In this document: positions 41,681-51,172 of the stretch, piece after piece
Layout of the letters: each line of letters begins with the position of its first letter
Numbering within the stretch: the first letter of the stretch is position 1
NCBI GenBank assembly: GCA_965219515.1
Contig: OZ244776.1
Span: 4,216,001-4,280,000, forward strand
From: Ilyomonas sp965219515
Lineage (GTDB): Bacteria; Bacteroidota; Bacteroidia; Chitinophagales; Chitinophagaceae
Direction of reading: 5' to 3'
DNA: 64,000 nt
Position numbers and translations under genes: made by a program
Notes under the pieces: generated by a model
Seen by the model: the letters and a program-made list of their open reading frames with translations, nothing else
Told to the model about the DNA's origin: nothing
The model's database searches: none

Positions 41681-43381
41681 ATGTTGGCGAAGTATAAAAT
41701 TAATGTAGATAAAACAACCCCGGTTCAATATATACTTGTTGCTATAACGGTTCTTGTGTATCTCGGCATCTTCTCCATTCCGCTGATGGATAACGACGCC
41801 GCGCATCATGCCAACATTGCCATGCACATGTATAAAACGGGCGATTATCACAGCCTGACAGACAGAGGCATGAACTATTTAGACAAGCCTCATTTTTTAT
41901 TCTGGGTGGCGGCTTTCAGCTTTAAAATTTTTGGTGTTAACACCTTTGCTTACCGGTTGCCGGCGGTGCTGTTCGGGCTGGTCTCCGTTATCAGCGTTTA
42001 TAAGCTTACCAAACATTTATCCGACGTTACAACGGCGAAGCTGGCGGCGTTTGTATTGGCTACGGCGCAGGCGTTTATATTTTCAATTATTGATGCCCGT
42101 ATGGAGGCGCCGCTTACGGCAGCCATCGCTTTTGGTTTGTGGCAGCTAACCGTTTATATTGATGAGCGAACATCCGGCAATCTGCTGCTCGCTGCACTCG
42201 GCACCGCCATTGCGTTTGATACCAAAGGATGGATTGGTCCGGCGGTAATTGTTGTCAGTTGTTTCTTTAAAATATGGATTGAAAAAAAATGGTCGGTTCT
42301 AACCAATGTAAAAACATGGCTGTTTCTACCTTTGTTTGTTTTATTGATCAGCCCGGTGCTGTATTCTTACTATTTGCAATACGATCTGCATCCCGAAATT
42401 GTGGTGCGCGGCATGAATCATATTTCGGGCGTTGCATTCATTTTATGGAATCAGAATTTTGAGCGTTTTGGCGGCAACAACTGGGTGCAGGGCGGCAGAA
42501 ACAGCGATTACTTTTTTTTATACCATACGTTTTTGTGGTCGTTTGCGCCGTGGTGCATTGCGGCGTATATCGGCGCGTGGTACTGGCTGCGCCGTTTGTT
42601 TTACAAAAAGAAAAAACATGCCTTCAGCTATATCGCTTTGTCGTTTGCCGTTATCCTGTTTACCATTTCGTTTTCTAAGTTCAAGATGCCGCATTACATT
42701 CTAATGCTGTTTCCGCTGGCTGCCGTGTTTACTGCGCCGTATCTGAGGCTTGCTTTATCAACAAAGTGCATCCGGTTTTTTTATCCGGTGCAGATTACAT
42801 TGGGCTACCTGATTCTGGCAGCGGTTGTGTTGCTCAATTTTTATTTCTTTAAACCGGTGAATGGTTTTGTTGCTGTAACGGGCATTGCGTTGCTGATTAC
42901 GCTGTTTATTTTGCTTACGTTTAAAGACCCGAACCGTGCTTTGAAAGTGATCTATGTTTCGTTACTGCTCTCCATCGCGCTTAATTTTTTTATGACCTTT
43001 AATTTCTTTCCCAATCTCATGCGGTATCAGGGCGGCAATGAGCTGGCAAACACCATTCACAGCAGCCATATAAGGTATAAACCGTCAGACATCATCCTCA
43101 TAGACAGCGGCTCTCATTCCTTTGATTTTTATATGGCCGACAATCATTCGCTCACAAGCATTGACAGCATTTCGCAGCATTTTAATGCCGCCATGGTGCA
43201 ACAACATTTTTTAATGACCAGTAACATGAAGCGGCAACTGGAAGATAGCGGATTTACGGTGCAGCCCGAATTTATTCATATCAACTATCAGGTGTCGAAA
43301 GTGAAACTGAAATTTCTGAATGAAGCTACGCGCGATGCCGCCTGCGACAGTCTGATGCTGGCAACAATTGGTAAGCGATGA
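41681..43381 (+). CDS. ArnT/PMT-like membrane glycosyltransferase (GT-C)
   Basis: 566 residues with about twelve membrane helices. The first periplasmic loop begins LMDNDAAHHANIAMHMYKTG, in the position of the conserved acidic residues of GT-C enzymes, and continues LDKPHFLFWVAAF, the pattern of the ArnT group. It transfers a sugar from a polyprenyl-phosphate donor to a lipid or protein on the outer face of the inner membrane. Donor and acceptor are unknown. Confidence 0.87.
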   Translation: MLAKYKINVDKTTPVQYILVAITVLVYLGIFSIPLMDNDAAHHANIAMHMYKTGDYHSLTDRGMNYLDKPHFLFWVAAFSFKIFGVNTFAYRLPAVLFGLVSVISVYKLTKHLSDVTTAKLAAFVLATAQAFIFSIIDARMEAPLTAAIAFGLWQLTVYIDERTSGNLLLAALGTAIAFDTKGWIGPAVIVVSCFFKIWIEKKWSVLTNVKTWLFLPLFVLLISPVLYSYYLQYDLHPEIVVRGMNHISGVAFILWNQNFERFGGNNWVQGGRNSDYFFLYHTFLWSFAPWCIAAYIGAWYWLRRLFYKKKKHAFSYIALSFAVILFTISFSKFKMPHYILMLFPLAAVFTAPYLRLALSTKCIRFFYPVQITLGYLILAAVVLLNFYFFKPVNGFVAVTGIALLITLFILLTFKDPNRALKVIYVSLLLSIALNFFMTFNFFPNLMRYQGGNELANTIHSSHIRYKPSDIILIDSGSHSFDFYMADNHSLTSIDSISQHFNAAMVQQHFLMTSNMKRQLEDSGFTVQPEFIHINYQVSKVKLKFLNEATRDAACDSLMLATIGKR

Positions 43382-43411
43382 TTTGGAAAGAATAGGAATT
43401 ATGCATCTTGT

Positions 43412-44710
43412 TTATTTTTTTTCGAAGCGAACGATGTATTCAGATACATATTTATCGTTGTCTTTATAAAACAATCTGGCGGTTTTCCCCAATTGCAAAC
43501 AGGTATTTTTTTCGGCGATATCGGTTGGCGAATTAAGCGGCTGCAGGGAAGGATACCACATTACATGCCCCGGTTTGTTTACCAGTAATTCCGGCGCCGA
43601 CCATTGCTGAGACGCCGTTCCGGCAAGGTGTTTATTGGTATTAAACGAAACATAAATGCCGCCTCCTTTCCACGAAGGTCCTTCCGCTTTTGCCATCAGC
43701 ATTACCCAGCATTGCAAATAAGTGTTCCAGCTTACCGATGGACCCCAGTAGTATTTGGATTGCGGTGCAGAGGTAGGTCCGCCGCCTTGCGCAACAGGTA
43801 TCTGCAGCGAGGCTACCGGTTTACCAATATCATCATAAGCCGTATTAAACGAAGTGCCGTTCCAGCGTTTGGCTTTGCCGGCCGGATTTTCTAAATCTGT
43901 CAGTGCAATGCGCGCTACGCTAATGCATTGTCCGCTCCATTCTTTTTTGGCATTATACCCGGCCGAATCGTAACTGCCGGGATAACCGTATTCGCCATAA
44001 AACAGGTACAGGTAATCGCCGTCTGCCACGGCCGAGGGATCGCCATTGCCGCCGGCAAATGTTACCGATGTATTGTGTGGTTTTAGTATCATGCGCGGCT
44101 GGTTGTCTTCTATAAAAATACCTTTGTTGTGCCAGCTATGCCCGCCATCTTCCGACTTCATAATACCGATACGGCACACGGCGGCAGGCGTACTGTTGCC
44201 CGTTAAACCCTGTGGCCAATTGCGGTTGATGTATCCTTTTTTCGTTACGGAATCGTAAGGTAATGTAGACGGATAATTTTCGTTGTGATAAACGGCATAC
44301 AGCGTTTTGCCCGATTTGTCTTTTGCATCCTGGTACACGGTTTCAAACCATACAGCGCCATGCAAACCTGCGGTGCCGGGCGCAGCATTCGGTGGCATTG
44401 CGGGTTCGGTAAAATCTTCTTTTCTGCTGCCGAACGCTTCATCGGCATGGCTGCCACTGGCAAACTTTAATTCATGCGAATAACCCCACAATGGATCTTC
44501 GCCGTATTTTCCGGGAAAAATGCGAAACGTATCGCCAATCCAGACTTCTGCCATATTGCAGTCAACAAACGAGTTAAAATAAAAAGTATCGCTTTTTTGC
44601 AAAACAGCTTTGGGTAAACCGGCAAATTGCCGCCGGAATGACACAGATAAAACAGAAATTAAAATAACAATGGCTGATAACAAGGCAGCCATCAGATTAG
44701 CTTTTCTCAT
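43412..44710 (-). CDS. Exported beta-propeller-like protein (DUF4185/GH-like)
   Basis: Start chosen at the ATG of 44710, which opens on a membrane/signal segment (ANLMAALLSAIVILISVL); the longer frame to 44836 lacks plausible sequence. About 432 residues. Repeated motifs such as DGDYLYLFYGEYGY, GPSVSWNTYLQCWVMLM and SEDGGHSWHNKG (an Asp-box) indicate a five- or six-bladed propeller like DUF4185 or sialidase-type glycosidases. Catalytic residues cannot be assigned. Confidence 0.65.
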   Translation of the reverse strand: MRKANLMAALLSAIVILISVLSVSFRRQFAGLPKAVLQKSDTFYFNSFVDCNMAEVWIGDTFRIFPGKYGEDPLWGYSHELKFASGSHADEAFGSRKEDFTEPAMPPNAAPGTAGLHGAVWFETVYQDAKDKSGKTLYAVYHNENYPSTLPYDSVTKKGYINRNWPQGLTGNSTPAAVCRIGIMKSEDGGHSWHNKGIFIEDNQPRMILKPHNTSVTFAGGNGDPSAVADGDYLYLFYGEYGYPGSYDSAGYNAKKEWSGQCISVARIALTDLENPAGKAKRWNGTSFNTAYDDIGKPVASLQIPVAQGGGPTSAPQSKYYWGPSVSWNTYLQCWVMLMAKAEGPSWKGGGIYVSFNTNKHLAGTASQQWSAPELLVNKPGHVMWYPSLQPLNSPTDIAEKNTCLQLGKTARLFYKDNDKYVSEYIVRFEKK

Positions 44711-44919
44711 TTGCATCAAAACAATTTTGTAAAGAAGATAACAACCGTTGCTGTTTATTGCAAAAATACCTGTCTGCGCAACTCTTTTTATTTTCACTTT
44801 TAGCGATAAACCAATATTTCGTTTATTATAAAACACAGCCGGGCTTTTTTATTCTGCAATATATATTTGTAAAGAATGCTATGGCATTATATTGGCAACC
44901 TGAACGGGAAATATTTTTT

Positions 44920-45204
44920 ATGGAAACACAACACAACAATCAGCCGGCAAAAGATAAGCGCACCGATTTTTTTGAAAAAAGAGAAATGAACGCAGACATC
45001 AACGATACTGATAACGCAGGCGATGAATCGTTTACGCCCATTTACCTCGATGAGGAAAACGTATTGCAAACGCCCGAAGAAAAACAGCATGACGAAAACA
45101 CAGATTTAAAAAAGAACGACAAGGTAGAAGCTGTTGATATTGATGCGGAAGAAACAATATTTGATAAGATGAATGACGAAGAAAGGAATGGTGTTGGTGA
45201 ATAA
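44920..45204 (+). CDS. Small acidic hypothetical protein
   Basis: I start at 44920 (METQHNNQPAKDKRTDFFEK). About 94 residues, very rich in D, E, N and K, without hydrophobic core; probably disordered. The longer frame from 44758 begins with a stretch that looks untranslated. No family recognised. Confidence 0.55.
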   Translation: METQHNNQPAKDKRTDFFEKREMNADINDTDNAGDESFTPIYLDEENVLQTPEEKQHDENTDLKKNDKVEAVDIDAEETIFDKMNDEERNGVGE

Positions 45205-45437
45205 AAATAGTTTTCTTATTTGCCGGTTATAAAAGATGCAGTTATTTAAACATAGCTGCATTTTTTATTGCAGTTGCATTCCGGATAATGATGGTATGGC
45301 GTATAAAATATCCTGCATTATTATTATTCGCATTGCTGTATTTTTATCCGGTCATATTTGCCAGGCTATAAATCAACCGCCAATTTTAGTTATCGCATTT
45401 TTACTCTGATTGCAAAACGTATAAAACCAACCTTTTT

Positions 45438-46685
45438 ATGGCAGTAAGCACAGGCTCGCAGGCTACCATTGTTTCAGACGAAATGAGAACTGGTAAAGGT
45501 TATCTGTATCCGTTTATACTTGTTACCTGTTTGTTTTTTTTATGGGGCTTTTCGTATGGTCTGCTCGATGTGCTCAACCGGCATTTTCAGGAGTCTATGG
45601 GCATTTCCAAAGCCCGATCTACCCTGCTGCAGGCGGCTTACTTCGGGGCGTATTTCCTCATCGCATTACCAGCAGGATTTTTTATGAACCGGTATGGCTA
45701 TAAGCGGGGCATTATTCTGGGATTGATCTTGTTTGCCACCGGCGCTTTCCTGTTTTATACATTTGCGGCGGTTGACGTGCCGAACGATACCAAGTTCAAC
45801 TTTTTTCTATGCGCTTTTCTGGTGCTGGCATCCGGACTTACCTTTTTAGAAACGGCTGCCAATCCGTATTCTGCAGTTTTGGGCAAACCCGAATTGTCTG
45901 AATTCCGGTTGAATTTATCGCAAAGCTTTAACGGCATCGGTGCTTTTCTGGGGCCGCTTGTTGGCGGCGTTTTATTTTTTGGAGAAACCCAAAGCGGTTC
46001 TGAGTTAGATACCGTTCGGCTTGTTTATATCATTATCGGCATTGTGGTTTCTTTGTTTGCCGTTTTGTTTAGTCGCACCAATTTACCTGAAATAAAAGAA
46101 AGCACGCTGGTATCGGATGTTGAGCAGGATAGTAAGCCGCTGGCTGCGCACCGGCATTTTATAGGCTCCGTTGTGGCTCAGTTTTTTTATGTGGCGGCGC
46201 AGGTTGGCATCGCAGCTTTGTTTATTAATTACTGTACCGAAGCTGATACCGTCATCACCAATCAGCAGGCAGCCAATCTGCTTGGTTACAGTTTGTTATT
46301 GTTTACCATCGGCCGGTTTACCGGTTCTGCGTTAATGAAAACCATTGCGCCCAACAAGCTGCTGGCTGCGTATGCGATAATTAATGTTTTGCTTAGCATT
46401 GTTGTTGTATTTGTTCACAGCTCTGTTTCCATTTATGCGTTGATGGCTGTTTTCTTTTTTGAATCTATTATGTTTCCTACCATTTTTGCATTGGGTGTAA
46501 AAGACCTTGGGCATCACACCAAAAAAGGATCTTCTTTTTTAGTGATGTCAATTGCAGGCGGCGCTTTTATGCCTTATTTTATGGGACTCCTGGCAACACC
46601 CGTAACGGCAAATGCCTACATTATTCCTTTATTCTGTTTCATTGTCGTTGCCTGGTATGGCTTGCGCGGATATAAAACGCATTAA
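45438..46685 (+). CDS. Sugar MFS transporter, FucP-like
   Basis: 415 residues, twelve membrane helices. The motif FFLWGFSYGLLDVLNRHFQ in helix 1 and FLETAANPYSAVLG in helix 4 are characteristic of the FucP family of proton-coupled transporters for L-fucose, glucose/galactose or N-acetylglucosamine. Substrate not determined. The aldo/keto reductase and ROK kinase downstream may belong to the same sugar pathway, but a repeat-filled gap separates them. Confidence 0.9.
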   Translation: MAVSTGSQATIVSDEMRTGKGYLYPFILVTCLFFLWGFSYGLLDVLNRHFQESMGISKARSTLLQAAYFGAYFLIALPAGFFMNRYGYKRGIILGLILFATGAFLFYTFAAVDVPNDTKFNFFLCAFLVLASGLTFLETAANPYSAVLGKPELSEFRLNLSQSFNGIGAFLGPLVGGVLFFGETQSGSELDTVRLVYIIIGIVVSLFAVLFSRTNLPEIKESTLVSDVEQDSKPLAAHRHFIGSVVAQFFYVAAQVGIAALFINYCTEADTVITNQQAANLLGYSLLLFTIGRFTGSALMKTIAPNKLLAAYAIINVLLSIVVVFVHSSVSIYALMAVFFFESIMFPTIFALGVKDLGHHTKKGSSFLVMSIAGGAFMPYFMGLLATPVTANAYIIPLFCFIVVAWYGLRGYKTH

Positions 46686-46781
46686 AAGGGGTAGGGTATG
46701 AGGTATCAGCTTTTAAGCAAAATGATTAGCTGAGTAAACAGCAAAAGAAAAATTATTATTACATATAAATAAAATTGTTTG

Positions 46782-46834
46782 CTGATAGCTGACAGCTGAC
46801 AGCTGATGGCTGATAGCTGACAGCTAAAAGCTAA
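46782..46834. repeat. TGATAGCTGACAGC-type short-word repeats
   Basis: CTGATAGCTGACAGCTGACA and so on, about five tandem variations of the words found at 40528-40692. No coding function. It separates the transporter from the aldo/keto reductase. Confidence 0.75.
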
Positions 46835-46906
46835 TCATTTCTTTACTGGCATACTGTTAGTTGCAATAGGCAGACAATTAAAATTGCAAACACAAAATCA
46901 TAATCT

Positions 46907-47767
46907 ATGACAACGCAATCACGACCAGTGGAACAAACTTTTAATATAGCCGGCGATTTCACAATAAACCGCATGGGCTATGGCGCAATGCGCATTACCG
47001 GCGAAGGCATCTGGGGGCCGCCAAAAAATCACAATGATGCCATCGCTGTTTTGAAGCACGCGGCTGAACTGGGTATTAATTTTATTGACACCGCAGACAG
47101 TTATGGTCCGTACGTGTCGGAAGAACTGATAGCAGAAGCTTTATATCCTTACCCTGAAGGAATGGTGATTGCTACCAAAGGCGGACTGGAACGAACCGGG
47201 CCAAACCAATGGCCGGTAAACGGAAATCCCGATCATCTGCGCAAGGCGTTGGAAGGCAGTTTGCATCGCTTAAAGCTGGCGCAGATAGATTTGTATCAGT
47301 TGCACCGGATTGACCCAAAGGTGCCGTTTGAACAAATTTTTGAATTTCTGCAGAACATTCAGGAAGACGGACTGGTAAAGCACATCGGGCTTTCTGAAGT
47401 AAGCGTGGAAGATATACAAAAGGCCGAAAAATATATCAACATAGCTTCGGTGCAAAATATGTATAGCGTTGATAACCGCAAATGGGAATCTGTATTGGAA
47501 TATTGCGAACAAAACGATATGGCTTTTATTCCCTGGTACCCGATAGGCGGTGGAAATATGAAAGAGCAGGGAACCATTGAAAAGATTGCGAACAAGCACG
47601 ATGCTACGTCGCATCAGATTGCGCTTAGCTGGCTGCTTTATCATTCTCCCAATATTTTATTAATTCCCGGCACTTCTAATGTAAATCATCTCGAAGAAAA
47701 TTTTAATGCGGTGAATATTGTGCTTGACGAAGAAGATTTATCTGAACTGGATGCCGTTGCCGGATAA
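46907..47767 (+). CDS. Aldo/keto reductase 1
   Basis: 286 residues of a TIM barrel. Catalytic residues Asp and Tyr in INFIDTADSYGPYVSEE, Lys in VIATKGGLE and His in LYQLHRIDP are all present. NADPH-dependent reduction of aldehydes or ketones; substrate unknown. A ROK-type kinase follows. Confidence 0.9.
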   Translation: MTTQSRPVEQTFNIAGDFTINRMGYGAMRITGEGIWGPPKNHNDAIAVLKHAAELGINFIDTADSYGPYVSEELIAEALYPYPEGMVIATKGGLERTGPNQWPVNGNPDHLRKALEGSLHRLKLAQIDLYQLHRIDPKVPFEQIFEFLQNIQEDGLVKHIGLSEVSVEDIQKAEKYINIASVQNMYSVDNRKWESVLEYCEQNDMAFIPWYPIGGGNMKEQGTIEKIANKHDATSHQIALSWLLYHSPNILLIPGTSNVNHLEENFNAVNIVLDEEDLSELDAVAG

Positions 47768-47860
47768 GAAATAAAAATAAAATGAACCGGCATTACAATG
47801 GTTCATTTTATTTTTGTTACCTTTTATTTACCTGTTTACGCTATCATAAAGAAAAAATAC

Positions 47861-48589
47861 ATGAAAAGTGAAAAAGCTGCCATTGTTCCTCATTCTATTT
47901 TAGCTATTGACATCGGCGGTTCTCACGTAAAAGCAACGCTTCTTGATAGTGAAGGAAAAATGACAAGCGAATATAAAAAACTACCCACGCCCGACCCCGC
48001 AACGCCCGATTCGGTGTTAGATTCAATACAAAAACTGGCAGATGTATTTTCCGGATACACACATATTTCGGCGGGCTTTCCAGGCTATGTAAGAAACGGA
48101 ATCGTTTTTACCGCGCCCAATCTGGGCACAGATGCATGGCGGAATACAAACCTCGCTGCGCAACTTACCGCCAAATTAGGCAAACCTGCCAAAGTGGTAA
48201 ACGACGCCGATATGCAGGGATTGGGCATTGTAAGCGGTAAAGGCCTCGAAATGGTAATTACGTTAGGAACCGGCTTTGGCACTGCACTGCTGAACAACGG
48301 ACAATTGTTGCCGCATCTGGAAATTGGGCAGCACCCGGTTACCAAATCGAAAACGTATGATCTTTATGTTGGCGAAAAAGCCATGGAAGAAGTCGGCAAG
48401 CAAAAATGGAACGACCGGGTTCAGAAAGTGATCGGGTTTATAAAAACACTGGTCAACTACGATCAGTTGTACATCAGCGGCGGCAATGCCAGCAAACTTA
48501 CTTTTACATTAGACAGCAATATTTCTCTCGCCAATAATAAACTGGGCATAAAAGGTTGTGCAAAGCTTTGGCAACAGGAAAATGTATAA
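47861..48589 (+). CDS. ROK-family sugar kinase (polyphosphate-glucokinase-like)
   Basis: Start set at the ATG of 47861 (MKSEKAAIVPHSILAIDIGG); the longer frame from 47798 adds a hydrophobic stretch unusual for this cytosolic family. About 242 residues. DIGGSHVKATLLD is the phosphate-binding loop; NDADMQGLG and TLGTGFGTALLNNGQ are the sugar-site motifs. The ROK Cys-rich zinc motif is absent, which favours the polyphosphate/ATP glucokinase branch. It probably phosphorylates glucose. Confidence 0.85.
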   Translation: MKSEKAAIVPHSILAIDIGGSHVKATLLDSEGKMTSEYKKLPTPDPATPDSVLDSIQKLADVFSGYTHISAGFPGYVRNGIVFTAPNLGTDAWRNTNLAAQLTAKLGKPAKVVNDADMQGLGIVSGKGLEMVITLGTGFGTALLNNGQLLPHLEIGQHPVTKSKTYDLYVGEKAMEEVGKQKWNDRVQKVIGFIKTLVNYDQLYISGGNASKLTFTLDSNISLANNKLGIKGCAKLWQQENV

Positions 48590-49218
48590 ACAAATCAAAC
48601 TTTTTTCGACCGGCAACAGAATGATGATCCATTAAAAAAATCTGTTATCAAATTTTCTGAAGGCTGCTATGATATTTTAAATGAAACCGCTTTGCAAGCT
48701 GGTTTCGCATTGTGAAAATCACCCGACCTGATTATCTCATTTCCCTCACAAAATCATACTATAAGAGTCCGGCTTACTGACTGCAAAAAAACGCTGCACT
48801 TAAATCATAAGAATGATGCAGCATTTATAAGTTGTTTGTTATCTCATTATATAACGGGTGAAAATAATCTTATACTGCTTGTGGCTGCTTCATTATAAAA
48901 TTAAATTTCTTGTTTTGATACATATATAATTTGTTGTGAATGCAGGTGTATAAAAAATTAATTTTAATATAAAAAGATAGTTGCAATAAGAATTGATTAT
49001 ATGCTTATTCATAAAAAATAATATGTTTTATGGCTTAATAGTTGATAAACTCTTGGCACTTACAAAACGTATATCAAAACCAAAAACTATTTTTAAGGTG
49101 TTATTAGAAACCTTAGTTCAAAAAAATCCGTATTTACAAATTATTCTTCTTCCTTTTCAATTGTTTTACAAAACAGTATTGCCTGCCAGCTATTTTAAAC
49201 GACTTAAATGAAAAACAC
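48590..49218. other. A/T-rich gap in front of the exopolysaccharide genes
   Basis: Some 630 bases. A GCTGCA...TGATGCAGC imperfect hairpin lies near 48790-48830. A 63-codon frame at 49022-49211 ends seven bases before the GT4 gene; it has no recognisable features beyond hydrophobic stretches and could be a fragment or an accident. The promoter of the polysaccharide genes should lie here. Confidence 0.4.
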
Positions 49219-50406
49219 ATGAAAGTTGGAATTGTACACAATTCATATTTACAAAAAGGCGGCGAGGATGTAATGGTAGAACAGGAGTATCAGTTGCTAA
49301 AAAAAAACAAAGTGTCCGTTGAAATTTTATATTATAAGAATGCAGCCGGCAAACTAAAACAGTTTGCAGAGTTTCTGATGGCTTTTTACAATCCGTTTTC
49401 ATACGGTCGTATCAGCCGCTGGATTGACAAAGTAAAGCCCGATGTGATTCATCTTCACAATTGGCATTACAGCGCTTCGCCGTCGGTTATCAGGGCTGCC
49501 AAAAAGAAAGGCATTCCGGTAGTTCATACGCTGCACAATTTCCGGCTGTTATGTCCTTCGGGAACATTGCTGCATCAAAATAAAATTTCTAAGGAATATC
49601 TTTCCCATTCTTTTCCCTGGCAGGCTGTGCGTAACCGGGCCTACCGGAATTCTTTGTTACAAACTTTTTGGCTGGCGCTTACCATTCGCATCAATAAATG
49701 GATTGGAACCTGGCAGTATATTGATAAATACATCGTGTTAACCAATCACGCCAAAAACATTTTTCAGAAATCTGATATTGTAAAAAAAGATAAGATTGCG
49801 GTGAAACCGAATTTTATTGCCGATATAAAAGCAGATGATGGCGAAAGACAGCCATATTTTTTATTTACCGGGAGGCTGTCTGAAGAAAAAGGACTGGATG
49901 TGCTGCTGCATGCCTTTGCAAAAAGCGGGCACCCGTTAAAAATAATCGGCGACGGACCGATGCGCGGCATGGTAGAAGAATTTACTGAAAAATATAGTAA
50001 CATTGGGTATTTAGGATTTAAGGATAAAAGAACAATTGTAACCGAACTAAAAGCCTGTACTGCCTTCATTTTTTCCTCCATCTGGTACGAAGGCAACCCG
50101 CTTACTATTATAGAAGCGCTGGCATGCGGTACGGCGGTCATAACTTCCGGCATGGGTGCTATGCAAACCATGATTACCAATGGCTATAATGGTCTGCACT
50201 TTACGCCCGGCAACGAAACAGACCTGATACAGAAACTAAACGACTGGCAGCGGTTTTCTCAATCTCAAAAGGAGCTTTTTTACAAAAATGCGAGGCAAGC
50301 ATTTTTAGACAATTATACACCCGAAAAAAATTTCGATCATCTTATCTCGATATATAAATCTGTTGCAAATCATGGAAAGACTAAACCTGTTGAGCTTGTC
50401 TATTAG
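49219..50406 (+). CDS. GT4-family glycosyltransferase
   Basis: 395 residues, GT-B fold. The N-domain starts KVGIVHNSYLQKGGEDVMV and contains DVIHLHNWHYSASPS and VVHTLHNFRLLCPSG. The C-domain has FTGRLSEEKGLDVLLHAF and the donor-binding motif EGNPLTIIEALACGTAVI (E-x7-E). It adds a sugar to a lipid-linked glycan in the cytosol. First gene of a three-gene exopolysaccharide set. Confidence 0.92.
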   Translation: MKVGIVHNSYLQKGGEDVMVEQEYQLLKKNKVSVEILYYKNAAGKLKQFAEFLMAFYNPFSYGRISRWIDKVKPDVIHLHNWHYSASPSVIRAAKKKGIPVVHTLHNFRLLCPSGTLLHQNKISKEYLSHSFPWQAVRNRAYRNSLLQTFWLALTIRINKWIGTWQYIDKYIVLTNHAKNIFQKSDIVKKDKIAVKPNFIADIKADDGERQPYFLFTGRLSEEKGLDVLLHAFAKSGHPLKIIGDGPMRGMVEEFTEKYSNIGYLGFKDKRTIVTELKACTAFIFSSIWYEGNPLTIIEALACGTAVITSGMGAMQTMITNGYNGLHFTPGNETDLIQKLNDWQRFSQSQKELFYKNARQAFLDNYTPEKNFDHLISIYKSVANHGKTKPVELVY

Positions 50407-51151
50407 TACAGGCTCGTATAAAGAAATCACCGAAAATATATTATCGCTTGCGCAAATGCGGGTTAGTTCTTATACCTGCGTAGCCAATGTGCACATGCTG
50501 ATAGAAGCGCACTGGGATAAAGAGTTTGCCGATGTTGTAAACAATGCAGATGTTATTACGCCAGACGGAAAGCCTATTACCTGGGGGCTGCGGCTCATGC
50601 ACCAGCAAAATCAGGTAAGAGTATCCGGTATGGATTTGCTGCCCAGCCTGCTGACCGGCGCCGTAGAAAAACAGGTGTCGGTTTATTTTTTAGGGGGCAC
50701 CGAAAGAATGCTGGAGAGAACCCGGTTGTATGCCGCAAATAACTGCCCTGATTTGCAAATTGCCGGTTTGTTCAGTCCGCCTTTCCGTACGCTTACCGAA
50801 GAGGAAGAAGAAGAAATTGTACAGAATATCAATACCTCAGGGGCCGGTCTTGTGCTGATAGCCATGGGATGCCCCAAGCAGGAAAAATGGATGGCCGCTA
50901 TGAAAGGCCGTATTCATGCATGCATGATTGGCATCGGCGGCGCTTTGCCGGTGATGATAGGACAGCAAAAACGCGCGCCGATGTGGATGCAGAATGCCGG
51001 TTTGGAATGGGCGTACCGGCTGGGTCAGGAGCCACGCCGTTTATTTAAAAGATATGCCGTAACAAACACTACCTTTATATGGCTGATGATGAGGCAGTAT
51101 CTGGCATACAAGTTTTTTCTGAGTCATCACGAAATGGAAGGCTATAACTGA
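50372..51151 (+). CDS. WecG/TagA/CpsF-family glycosyltransferase
   Basis: Start at 50372 (MERLNLLSLSISTGSYKE), overlapping the GT4 gene by 35 bases; an ATG nine bases earlier is also in frame. About 259 residues. NADVITPDGKPITWGLRL, VSVYFLGGTERML, VLIAMGCPKQEKWM and GIGGALPVMIGQQKRAPMWM are the family motifs. It transfers a sugar such as ManNAcA or Glc to a lipid-linked intermediate. Confidence 0.92.
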   Translation: MERLNLLSLSISTGSYKEITENILSLAQMRVSSYTCVANVHMLIEAHWDKEFADVVNNADVITPDGKPITWGLRLMHQQNQVRVSGMDLLPSLLTGAVEKQVSVYFLGGTERMLERTRLYAANNCPDLQIAGLFSPPFRTLTEEEEEEIVQNINTSGAGLVLIAMGCPKQEKWMAAMKGRIHACMIGIGGALPVMIGQQKRAPMWMQNAGLEWAYRLGQEPRRLFKRYAVTNTTFIWLMMRQYLAYKFFLSHHEMEGYN

Positions 51152-51172
51152 AACTAATTAAAAACCCGGCTC

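Noticed and set aside
46682..47767. Transporter, aldo/keto reductase and kinase as one proven sugar operon
   Set aside because: A 220-base gap with repeats lies between transporter and reductase. Common function is possible but not shown.
48993..49211. 72-codon frame before the GT4 gene
   Set aside because: A/T-rich, no recognisable motif, weak start context. Kept only as a remark on the gap.
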